The notes under the pieces are model-generated. The model was not told where the DNA came from and ran no database searches. It saw only the letters and a program-made list of their open reading frames with translations. From Sphaerulina vaccinii (lineage: Eukaryota; Ascomycota; Dothideomycetes; Mycosphaerellales; Mycosphaerellaceae), in the NCBI GenBank assembly GCA_022570795.1, contig JAKUDP010000014.1, positions 1,178,001-1,242,000 of the forward strand: a stretch of DNA of 64,000 bases, in the 5' to 3' direction. The translations under genes were made by a program, and so were the position numbers. Positions 8,903 to 17,868 of this stretch are shown piece after piece. How positions within the stretch are numbered: the first letter of the stretch is position 1; each line of letters starts with the position of its first letter.

Positions 8903-10981
8903 TCAGATTCCTCCTCCCTTGATCCGCGCAGCTCTAAATCTGCTGACTTTCTTCAGCTTCCCATCTCGCTCTTCCATCAGCTCGCCTTGTTCATCCTCAT
9001 CATCCTCGTTCATATCTGCTTTGAATCCGCCTTGCTGTCGAATCATGTCATTTCGTCGTCGATAGTATTCTTCGGCGAGTTCACGTCTCTGCAGAATTGG
9101 ATCGCTTCCATCAGCAGATGGTGCGATTGCATCTTGAGCGTGAGAGGGGCGCTCGACTAGTTCGTCAGATATGATCTGCCCTGGTGGACCTTCAGGGGTA
9201 GTCATTTCTGCTGGATTCGCCGCTTGTTTGCCCTTAGCGCCTGCAAAAGGTGTCGTAGACGCTTGCGATGACTTGAAGCGAGATGTCTTCGTTGCTGGAG
9301 TCGATGCTACAGGCACTGACGACGAGCTACCAGCTTCACCTGCGCGCTCCAAAATCATGTCCGCTAGAGGTGTTTCGTTCTCGGCACGTAGCATGTCAGC
9401 AACTTTTGACGTAACATCCTGTTCTTGTGCAAAAGTCGGCGTATCAGCGAAGCTCACACGCTTCTTCACGTTGCGATCTGTGTCCTTGGCGGTAGCTGAC
9501 GAGGCAGCTGATGGCATATGGTCGTCCTGGACCACGAGTCTGTGAACATGCTCTGCATCGAGGTCCGCGTCTTCTGCTACGTCCTCGATAGCAGGCGATG
9601 GTCCAAGGTTACCGATGAGTCTCTGCTGTAACTGCTGCATCTCCTTGTGATAATCGTCACTGATGACTTTGCGAGTACTACGGCCGAACTCATCCTCGCT
9701 CTCTCTGTCGGAGTCTGAAAAGCCACTGGTATATGGTGTGTCTTCCTCGGGATATTCTGACGAGGTAGGTTCTGATGTCGAGCCATTCTCATCAAGGTCC
9801 TGATCTTCATCGTCCAAATCGTAGTCGTCCTCGTCCAGATCCATTTGCGCCACTACATGTCCGACTTCGTTCAAATGATATTCGAGCATTTCTCGACGGA
9901 TTGCAGCCTCCTCTTCTGACTCGTTCTCTGGCAGTACGAAATGCGTTTCTGTAAGCTCGTCGTTGGAATCAATCTCGCCAACTCTCTCGCCTGGTTTGAA
10001 CATAAAACTGCGGAGCTTCTTCTGCATGTCTTCTTTGGAGTTCTTGCTGCTGGACTCGGGTGTTCCAGCACTGATACTGGGCGCATCCACCTTTACGGGT
10101 TCAGCAGGTATCTCCTGTACTTGAGGCGCAAATGAGACAGATCTGGGATCCGGGGGAGGAGCTGCTGGCATAACCGCTACCTTATCGTTGAAGGATACAG
10201 ATCGCTTTCCGTCTTCCTGCTCCGTCCGTTCTGGTGCTGGCGGAGGCTTCGTGTCAGCTGTGAAGGAGACGGACTTCTTGCGGATCGCTGGAGGACCTGA
10301 TGCTGTGTCATCCTCACTCTCGGAGCGACGTCGTGGAGATATTTCGCCATACGACGTTCTTGTCACCAGAGCTGATGGTGGAAGAGAAGACGCCCCCGGC
10401 TTGGTGTTGTTATCGTCGCTAGGTTCATCGACGGCTTCCTCGATATCGGTGGTGGTTGAGTCCAAGTCTTTATCGGTCAATCCGGCTTTCCGCAGACTTT
10501 CTACCAGCTTACTCGTTGCAGCTTCGGGCTGCACGACGCTACTCGATAGAACATTGTCATCATCGTCCAATTCCTCGTGAATCTCGGTGAGTGGCAAATT
10601 TTCTTTTCCATGATCCCTGTTTGCGAAGGCAAAGTCCAGCTCTTCAAGTTTTGCTTCTGCATCCCAGAACTGCCTCTGTAAGGTTTCTATGTTCTTCTGA
10701 ACATATTCCTGCCGTTTTGCAATAAGATCAAGTACTTGTGCTGGCGAACGCGGAGACTTCGGAAGGCCTGCGAGTTCCTGAACCTCTTTCTCGTTCACGA
10801 TGTCGCCAGCATACGTCCTGCTAACGTTCTTGAGATCTACATCATCTCCGGCCGCCTGGATTTCCTCTGTCAAACCTTCGTACTCTGCTGTGAGCGTTTG
10901 AAAGTGCTTCAGGCTGGCTTTCAGCTTAGTGAGGTTTTCCTCGAGCAATAGACGCTGTCGCTCAACTTCGAGAAGGTCCAT
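8903..10981 (-). CDS. BUD27: Bud27/URI-type unconventional prefoldin
   Basis: Cytosolic prefoldin-like co-chaperone. Family members bind Rpb5, help assemble RNA polymerases and affect translation and TOR-dependent gene expression. The first ATG of the frame is at 10981; the frame upstream to 11029 has no ATG. The product is 692 aa, one exon. Residues 1 to about 130 are the prefoldin-alpha coiled-coil (MDLLEVERQRLLLEENLTKL ... VQKNIETLQRQFWDAEAKLE). The middle is long, acidic and Ser/Pro-rich, with repeated short motifs of the type RSVSFxxxV. The C-terminal block (EEYYRRRNDMIRQQGGFK, KKVSRFRAARIKGG) matches the DUF3835 domain of fungal Bud27/URI proteins. Family assignment is good; the exact role here is inferred. 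Confidence 0.82.
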   Translation of the reverse strand: MDLLEVERQRLLLEENLTKLKASLKHFQTLTAEYEGLTEEIQAAGDDVDLKNVSRTYAGDIVNEKEVQELAGLPKSPRSPAQVLDLIAKRQEYVQKNIETLQRQFWDAEAKLEELDFAFANRDHGKENLPLTEIHEELDDDDNVLSSSVVQPEAATSKLVESLRKAGLTDKDLDSTTTDIEEAVDEPSDDNNTKPGASSLPPSALVTRTSYGEISPRRRSESEDDTASGPPAIRKKSVSFTADTKPPPAPERTEQEDGKRSVSFNDKVAVMPAAPPPDPRSVSFAPQVQEIPAEPVKVDAPSISAGTPESSSKNSKEDMQKKLRSFMFKPGERVGEIDSNDELTETHFVLPENESEEEAAIRREMLEYHLNEVGHVVAQMDLDEDDYDLDDEDQDLDENGSTSEPTSSEYPEEDTPYTSGFSDSDRESEDEFGRSTRKVISDDYHKEMQQLQQRLIGNLGPSPAIEDVAEDADLDAEHVHRLVVQDDHMPSAASSATAKDTDRNVKKRVSFADTPTFAQEQDVTSKVADMLRAENETPLADMILERAGEAGSSSSVPVASTPATKTSRFKSSQASTTPFAGAKGKQAANPAEMTTPEGPPGQIISDELVERPSHAQDAIAPSADGSDPILQRRELAEEYYRRRNDMIRQQGGFKADMNEDDEDEQGELMEERDGKLKKVSRFRAARIKGGGI

Positions 10982-11404
10982 GTTGAGCTGCGTATCCGAG
11001 TTCCGCGAAATGTCATGGAAAAGATGCAAGTGAAGTCGAGAAGAGAAGGTTCTGGGGGTGAACGGAAGCGAAGCTTGGTTGCATGTGGTTGGTTTGCTGC
11101 GTCACAGGAAAGACAGGCACAAAATCGGGTAAAAGTTCTACGCACTAGTAAGGCATCAACTTACTTTCACACAAATCATCCAGGTTCTCTGTGCTCGATT
11201 GAATGAAACTGATAGCCCGAATCCGCTCCGAGTAGCTCAGACAGTACCGGATGAGAGAGAAGGTTATACGATTTGTGCCCATGCACTAACAGCTTTTGTT
11301 TATACTGTCTATAGTGCCTGGCGATGAAGTCCTGCTGAGCCTTGATCTAAGATGCAATATGCATGCACATCTATGCGACCAACACTCCCTATTCCATAGT
11401 CCAA
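10982..11404. promoter_or_regulatory. Intergenic: BUD27 promoter and REI1 3' region
   Basis: 423 bp between two genes on the minus strand. It must contain the Rei1 3' end and the Bud27 promoter. No distinctive element is visible. Confidence 0.4.
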
Positions 11405-13100
11405 CTACTGCAGCAGAGGATCGCGGAAATGCTTCTGCATGTTTCCTCTCCTGTCATTGCCCCATTGGTACCGGGCCTGCGCTCGCTGAGCACGTTTAGC
11501 GTCACGCTTCTCTATTGCCCGCACTTCACGCTTCTTCGCCTCACTGACTCCAATCATGCCAGTGCCGCCATTTGCACGAGTAGCCACCTGCCTGCCGCGT
11601 CGGTCGTCTCCACCATCGGTCTCAGTATCAGCATCCTCATCGTCAGCATCTGAGTCGTGCCTTCCATCGGCGATCATGCGTTGCTGATCACGTTCTTCGG
11701 CAGATGGGTAGTTGCGCAGATTCTGTCTGTAGTAAGCTCTCAGGCTACGGTGACCAGCAGTGCGTCCTGATGGTAAGTGTAGCTCGTAATCGTCGTGGTA
11801 CACAGCACGCGACCCGTGGTGAGAGTGAGAATGGAATCCATCGCTGTTCTTGTGAGGTGTCGGGTCGGCATGGGAGTGATGTCGGTGCATTCCGAGTCGC
11901 TCAAACTTGTTGTCCGGCTGATCGATGGGGACTGAAGTGATCTCGTCTGTAGGCACAGAAGAATCAGAACCATCACTCTCCCAGCCGTCCTCATCGTCCA
12001 TATCCACGTCCTCTCCGTCAGCGTTCTGAATGGTAGTCTTCGCAGCTCTCTTGATTCCTAGCGTAACGCCTCCACTTGTTCCCTCATCTTCTGTCTCGCT
12101 GTCTTCATCAGAGTACGTAGCGCGGAAGTCATAGAATTCACCGACGTCCATCTGCTCATCCTCATTACCGTATGCGATCATGCAGTGACCTCTGTCGCGC
12201 ATATGTGTTTGAATGCCAGAAGTGGTGTGCAACTGCTTATGGCATAACAAGCACTGGCGCAGCACAGATACTGTCTCGGAAAGATAGTTGATCAAGCCAG
12301 GCAGATCTACGAGGTAATCCTGCTCCGGAATGAAGAACCCGTGCTGACGGGACATGTGGTTGATATTGAGATCCATGGTAGGCGAAAGGTAATTGCAGAA
12401 GAGGCATTGCTTCAGATCTGCCTTGTGCTCGTAGTCGTCGTCATCGTCGTCTGCCTCCTTTGGTGCCGTTTTCTGTGGTGTATGCTCAGTCAAGTTTGCT
12501 CGGCTCATGCCTCCCACAACCTCGTCTAAGCCATCTTCCTCCGTCTCTTCGTCGCCATGAGCTGTGCTTGCGGTGGTGCTCGCCGTATCGATCGTATCGC
12601 CGAGTGTGAAGGTGGAGTCTGCCATACTATCGGTGTCTCCGCCATCAATGTTGCCACCTCTTGCTGTGAAACGAGCAACATGAACACGGTGCTTCTGGCT
12701 GCCAAGGTGGTTCACGAAGGCACCTTCGCTGAAATAAGTCTTGTCGCATGGTTCACATCTTTTCTCGAAGCTGGCTCGGGCGGCGGTCGCTGCAGCAGTG
12801 GCCTTGTTTGCGAGAACTTTCTCTGCGAAGATTTCGGACGTCAGAGGTGGCAGGGATGCGACACGACGCTTGAGGTTGTAGCGGTGCCTAGAGAAGAAAG
12901 CAAGTGTAAGCAAGTAGCTCTGAGAAGCAGGCCGGTCCAAGCACATCTGTCTCGAGGAGCTTGTCGCCTTGGTGCCCACGATGCATTCGAAACGTTACTT
13001 ACCAATCCGACTGCATATGGGTTCGCTGCAGATCGCTCGATCGAAATGCGACCTGGCAGGTGTTGCAGGTGAACGGGTGAGCTGTAGCACTCGACGCCAT
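11405..13100 (-). CDS. REI1: Cytosolic 60S maturation factor Rei1 (four C2H2 zinc fingers)
   Basis: Rei1/Reh1-family factor that in yeast releases and recycles Arx1 from cytoplasmic pre-60S subunits and probes the peptide exit tunnel. Exon 1 is 13003-13100 and exon 2 is 11405-12887; the 115 nt intron (GTAAGT...CTAG) splits codon Trp33 inside the first finger. The product is 526 aa. Finger 1 has Cys12, Cys15, His28 and His34. Finger 2 begins at Cys77/Cys80 (RCEPCDKTYFSEGAFVNHLG). Two more fingers follow in the middle (CLFCNYLSPTMDLNINHMS and CLLCHKQLHTTSGIQTHMRD). The C-terminus is basic. It is head-to-head with the Yju2-like gene, 222 bp apart. Rei1 and Reh1 cannot be told apart from this sequence alone. 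Confidence 0.9.
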
Positions 13101-13322
13101 GATTGCGAACAGAAATTGGTTCTCGTGGGTGTTTGGTGTTTGTAGAGAGGCGAAGGCAAGAGAAATTCAGTCGCTCTGTCCTATCAGTGACGATATGCGC
13201 CCCGATACGAGGCTGCTAAGGTAAGCATGTCTTTGGACCTTCCGCCTTCGTCTCTTCCAGTATCTTCCTCTCCTGAGATTAACAACCACACATCATCGCC
13301 CGCGGGCCTAATCGCGCTCAAG

Positions 13323-14183
13323 ATGCAGGGCTTCAATATGGGGAGATACGTGCCGCCGCACCTGGAAGGCACGGCGAGCGGCAATCAGCTCCATAAGAAG
13401 CGTGCGCCAGGCATGCTCAAGAACGGCGCGCAGACAGTGCGATTTGAAATGCCTTTCGCCGTCTGGTGCCACACGTGCAAGCCTCACGGTATTATCGGCC
13501 AAGGTGTTCGGTTCAACGCTGAAAAACGAAAGGTCGGGAATTATTACAGCACGCCGATATGGAGCTTTACTGTGCGCCATCCAGCATGCAACGGCGCAAT
13601 CGAGATCAGGACAGATCCAAAGAACACCGCTTATGTGGTTGTTGCGGGAGGTAAGGCTAGAGATTATGGAGATCTGAATGATCGTGTCCGCGAAGGCGAG
13701 GACGATGTCCCCATATTGACAGCAGACGAGCGCGAGCAGAGGCGCGAGGATGCTTTCGCGCAGTTGGAAGGCAAAGTTGAGGAGAAGCAGCAGACGCAGA
13801 ATACTGCGAAGCGTATTCGAGAGCTCTACCAAGCAGGCGAGCGAGATTGGGAGGATCCTTGGAATGCCAACAAGAGGATGCGCAAGACTTTTCGCCATGA
13901 CAGAAAAGTGCTGAAGCGGAAAGAATTGGCAGATCAGCAGATCAAGGATCGTCTCGGCACTGACATCGACTTACTCCCGGAAACGGAGGAAGATGGCATT
14001 CGTGCGAAGCTGATCTCGTATGGCGAGGACAGTACGACCTCGCAGACGGATGCTGCGAGCATAAAGCCTGTGTTCGCAGCCAAGAACGACAAGCTGACCA
14101 AGAAGACCAAAGCGAATACCAAAGACACGCTGAGAGATCGATTGATAGCCAACACTAGGGCAAAGACCAATCCTTTTGGCTGA
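13323..14183 (+). CDS. Yju2/CWC16-family splicing factor (CCDC130/Saf4-like)
   Basis: CWC16-family zinc protein associated with the spliceosome. The start at 13323 gives MQGFNMGRYVPPHLEGT, the conserved N-terminus; the open frame upstream to 13227 is not conserved. The product is 286 aa, one exon. Putative zinc ligands are Cys49 and Cys52 (WCHTC), with His86 and Cys89 (RHPAC) as the second pair. The first residue of that pair is His rather than the usual Cys, which I recall as the form in the fungal CCDC130 branch. The block IEIRTDPKNTAYVVVAGG follows. The C-terminal half is charged and helical, ending in a basic tail. The NMGRYxPP start and ligand pattern favour CCDC130/Saf4 over Yju2 itself. 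Confidence 0.85.
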   Translation: MQGFNMGRYVPPHLEGTASGNQLHKKRAPGMLKNGAQTVRFEMPFAVWCHTCKPHGIIGQGVRFNAEKRKVGNYYSTPIWSFTVRHPACNGAIEIRTDPKNTAYVVVAGGKARDYGDLNDRVREGEDDVPILTADEREQRREDAFAQLEGKVEEKQQTQNTAKRIRELYQAGERDWEDPWNANKRMRKTFRHDRKVLKRKELADQQIKDRLGTDIDLLPETEEDGIRAKLISYGEDSTTSQTDAASIKPVFAAKNDKLTKKTKANTKDTLRDRLIANTRAKTNPFG

Positions 14184-14253
14184 GATTGAGGAGATGATTG
14201 GAGAGACTTCAGCATATGCATGATTACTGAACAACTTAGCTCCACGGGTGAGA

Positions 14254-15276
14254 TCACTGGCCACTTTTGCGTCTGAGAAAGTGATCCTGGGCGAAGTGTC
14301 AGAATCACGCTTCAGGGCATGGCTACTTACGCATGCTCACCATGAACTCCTTAGGTTCTCTGCCACCATCACGGAAGGCATGTGCGAATTCATCCACACC
14401 ATACTGGATAGCATCCTCAACACCGCAGCTCTCCCACTTCTGGATCAGCCGCTTCTGGCTTCGAATGGCGTGAGGCCCCATGGAACACAGACGTGCTACC
14501 CATTGGTCTACACTCCGATCAAGCTCCACCGCGTCTTCGACCACTTTCTCGACAAGGCCCCACCGTTCTGCCTCCTCAGCAGTAATATTCTCGGCGAGAT
14601 ACAGCAATCGGCGTGTACGTCCAAAGCCTATAAGCTGTGGTAGCAGGGCTGCTTCAACGACACTGGGGATCCCCACCTTGACTTCAGGCATGGCAAAAAT
14701 GCTTCCCCTCGTGGCAACTCGTAGATCGCAGGCTGCCATGAGTTTGAGACCAGCACCCAGTGAGAATCCATGAACCCGGGCAATGACAGGCACAGGAAGG
14801 TCCCGCAGTGCTTGGCATGCGGCATGAATCCTGTTGATGAAGGTTCGTGCTTCTTCTGAGGAGGACAGAGCATGCATCTCTTTGATATTAGCGCCTCCGA
14901 TGAAGGATGGAGCTTTATCGACTGCTGTAGGCGCGCCGGTGAGGACTACTGCGCGTAGTTGGTGATTGGAACTCAGATAGCCACATGTCTTCGTCAATTC
15001 TGATAGAATTGTACTGTTCACAACGTTCATCTTCTTCGGATTCTTGATCGAAATAGTGGCCACTCTGCTGTCTTCACTGATCCGGCATTTGACTCCGACC
15101 TCTGGGGTGGTGGTCGTACCAGCGCCATCCGACAAGTGTCGGCGATGTTGCTCAGATATGTACTGCGTGCCGGTTGTCAATAGACATTGAAATCCAGTCG
15201 GCTGGAGATTCTTGCCAATATGCGAAGTAGTGGTACTTCGCAACAGCCGAAACATGGCCAACATATGAGTCGTCAT
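14254..15276 (-). CDS. Enoyl-CoA hydratase/isomerase family protein, probably mitochondrial
   Basis: Crotonase-fold enzyme acting on acyl-CoA thioesters; the precise substrate is unknown. Exon 1 is 14341-15276. A 54 nt intron (GTGAGC...CCAG, with a CTGAC branch site) at 14287-14340 leads to exon 2 at 14254-14286, ending RRKSGQ. Without splicing the frame stops at 14323 with the odd end VSMRK. The spliced protein is 322 aa. The N-terminus (MLAMFRLLRSTTTSHIGKN) is basic and hydroxylated like a mitochondrial presequence. Crotonase motifs are FIGGANIKEM (oxyanion-hole region) and GFSLGAGLKLMAACDLRVA. ATGs at 15264 and 15255 are alternative starts. It shares a 338 bp divergent promoter with the dehydrogenase at 15615. 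Confidence 0.82.
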
Positions 15277-15614
15277 GTATCGCAACGCCTGTCGTCCCGC
15301 CTGCCCAGCCAAACTTCAGCCTGATTCCGTGCTGTACTACTGTCCGGAAGCATGGAAGCACGAAAGATGGTTCGCCTGAAGTCTTCGGCATAAGCAGCGT
15401 TCTGAAGTCTCGAACCAACGACCCCGCGACGCGTGAGCATATCACATACGTTCAAGCTTCTACGCGAGCTGACCCCGCCCAAACATGAGGTCAGACAGGC
15501 ATTGGATTGTCCATACTTGAGACGTCTCTGCTCACTTCGCTTGTCACTGCTTTGTACTGTATCACTGCTTTCTTCAATCTCAGAATCTGACATCGACGGT
15601 CAATATCTACAACC
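15277..15614. promoter_or_regulatory. Divergent promoter, enoyl-CoA hydratase / formaldehyde dehydrogenase
   Basis: 338 bp between the two start codons. It serves one acyl-CoA enzyme and one formaldehyde/alcohol dehydrogenase. The part just before 15615 is pyrimidine-rich, as in many fungal leaders. No specific binding site is assigned. Confidence 0.4.
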
Positions 15615-16947
15615 ATGGCTGACACGAAGATGAAAGCGCTCCATTATGATGGACCATTCGAGGTTTCCGTCAGAGAGATCGAACGACCAAAGATTCAGCA
15701 TCCAGACGACGTGATTATCAAAGTGACGACTAGTTGTATTTGTGGCTCCGACCTACACATGTAAGCATAAGCTGTAATTCCATTCCGATATGTCACCCCG
15801 CTAACTTCTGCTCCTAGGTACGAAGGTCGTACTGCTGCAGAGAAGGGTCTCGTCTTCGGACACGAGAACATGGGTATCGTCACTGAGATTGGTTCTGGTG
15901 TTACGCTATTGAAGGAGGGTGACCGTATTGTGCTGCCATTCAATGTTGCTGATGGTCGATGCCGTAACTGCGAAGAGGGCAAGACGGCTTTCTGTACAGG
16001 TGTCAACCCAGGATTTGCAGGTGGTGCCTATGGATACGTGGCTATGGGACCTTATGCCGGTGGTCAGGCGCAGTACCTGAGAGTTCCATATGCGGACTTC
16101 AATGGTCTGAAGCTGCCACCAGGCACGGAGAACGAGGCGGACTTTGCGCTTCTCGCAGATATCTTCCCGACTGGCTGGCATGGACTTGTCTTGGCCGGCT
16201 TCAAGAGCGGAGAGAGTGTCGCAGTATTCGGTGCTGGACCTGTTGGCTTGATGGCGGCATACTCTGGCATCATTCGTGGCGCTTCGAACGTATACGTGGT
16301 CGATCAAGTCAAGGAAAGATTGGATCAGGCTGCCAAGATAGGATGCATCCCCATCAACTTCAGAGAGGGAGATCCAGTGGAGCAGATCATTAAGAAGAAC
16401 GGCGGAATGGTCGATCGAGCAGTCGATGCTGTTGGCTACCAGGCCGTCGACAAAGATGGCAGCAAAGAGAAGCCTAACATCGTTCTTGACCAGCTGATCA
16501 TGGTTACGAGACCGACGGGTGGCCTCGGGATTCCTGGACTATACGTGCCATCTGACCCAGGAGCTCCAGATGAACAGTCCGGCAAGGGCCAGATTCTGTA
16601 TGTTGACCAGATCTACGTGTGACTGATCGATGGAATACTGACACATTCGCAGACTCAGCTTCGGCAAGCTGTTCGAAAAAGGTTTGAGCCTCGGGACTGG
16701 ACAGTGCAATGTGAAGGCTTACAACCGATATCTACGCGACCTCATCATTAGCGGAAGAGCGAAGCCATCCTTTGTGGTGTCGCACGAGCTGTCTCTTGAT
16801 GATGCCCCGATGGCTTATGGTAAGCTTGCTCCGCCGATATAATTGCGTGTTCGAGCCTGTGAACTAATTCGTATTGCAGACAAGTTCGACAAGCGTATCG
16901 AGGGTTTCAGCAAGGTACTCTTGCACCCCAACGGACCACTGCAGTAG
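15615..16947 (+). CDS. Glutathione-independent formaldehyde dehydrogenase-like zinc alcohol dehydrogenase
   Basis: Medium-chain, zinc- and NAD-dependent dehydrogenase; the family oxidises formaldehyde or related aldehydes without free glutathione. Four exons fit: 15615-15760, 15818-16597, 16653-16819 and 16880-16947, with introns of 57, 55 and 60 nt. The product is 386 aa, normal for the family. Catalytic-zinc residues lie in CICGSDLHMYEGR (the first junction falls inside it) and GHENMG. The CRNCEEGKTAFC segment is the structural-zinc-like loop. The Rossmann motif is VAVFGAGPVGLMAA. The third junction restores QILLSFGKLFEKG, typical of this group; the unspliced frame stops at 16622. It is convergent with the cyclophilin gene. 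Confidence 0.9.
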
Positions 16948-17100
16948 TGCTCGGGGCTAGTAAATCGTGTCGTGTCGTGAAGAGTAGCCAGAGTCATCGT
17001 CGTAGTCCAGTATCCGTCGAATCGGCCCTCGCCGATCCTATGTCTTGCCCATTTCAACTTTGACACTCCGTGATATTGCTGCCTCAATCGATCGGCCACT

Positions 17101-17641
17101 TCAATCTTCACCTGTCAGAACCTTCGCACTAACAATCTTGACCTCCTCTTCTGGTCTGTCCTCAGCTCCCGTCTTGACGAGTCCTAGTCTTTTCACTGTC
17201 TGTAGTCCACTCTTCACTCTACCAAAAATGGTGTGCTTTCCATCCAGCCATGGCGTTGGCGCCAGAGAAATGAAGAACTGGCTTCCATTGGTATTGGGTC
17301 CTGAATTTGCCATGCTGAGGATACCTGCGCCGGTGTGCTTCAAGTCGGAGCGGATCTCGTCGTCAAACTTTTCTCCCCAGATCGATGAGCCTCCTCGTCC
17401 TGTGCCTGTGGGATCTCCGCCTTGGATCTGTACCGTCACGTCAGTATTCTTGGGAGGTAAGCCATAGATCATGTATTCAGCTCACCATGAAATCTGGGAT
17501 GATGCGGTGGACAATTGTCCCATCATAGTAGTGTCTCGAAACCAGCTGGGAGAAGTTCTCGCATGTTTTCGGTGCATGTTCCGTGTACAGCTCAATCACT
17601 ATTGCGCCGAGCGACGTCTCCAGGAGAATGTTCTGTGCCAT
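17101..17641 (-). CDS. PPIL1-type cyclophilin (peptidyl-prolyl cis-trans isomerase)
   Basis: Small single-domain cyclophilin that isomerises X-Pro bonds; PPIL1 proteins are spliceosome components. Exon 1 is 17486-17641, exon 2 17101-17427, with a 58 nt intron (GTGAGC...ACAG). The product is 160 aa, typical of the family. It opens MAQNILLETSLGAIVIELYT, and the junction joins VHRIIPDFM to IQGGDPTGTG. Active-site residues are visible: Arg in FHR/VHRIIPDF, NGSQFFISLAPTPWLDGKH with the cyclosporin-contact Trp, and the final His. No signal peptide is present, so a nuclear/cytosolic location is expected. The PPIL1 assignment rests on size and start; other small cyclophilins remain possible. Confidence 0.9.
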
Positions 17642-17868
17642 GGTGCAAGATGGTGCGTGGATGCTTGCAACACGAAGATGGGGTGAAGTCAGAGGGCTGA
17701 TTCACCTTGATGAATCTCAGATGCGAGCTCAAGTGCTGACTAAGACATCAGGGATAGAGGAGGAGATCGGATGGTAGTAGGCATTCTCGTACATCTATCT
17801 ATCATTCTATCCTTCATATGATCATGTCGATTTGCAATCTGGTCAAACTACTTGCTCGCTCGAACGCT

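Noticed and set aside
11225..11275. tRNA-like A-box (GTAGCTCAGACAGT)
   Set aside because: No matching B-box (GGTTCGANNCC) or acceptor-stem pairing could be found downstream.
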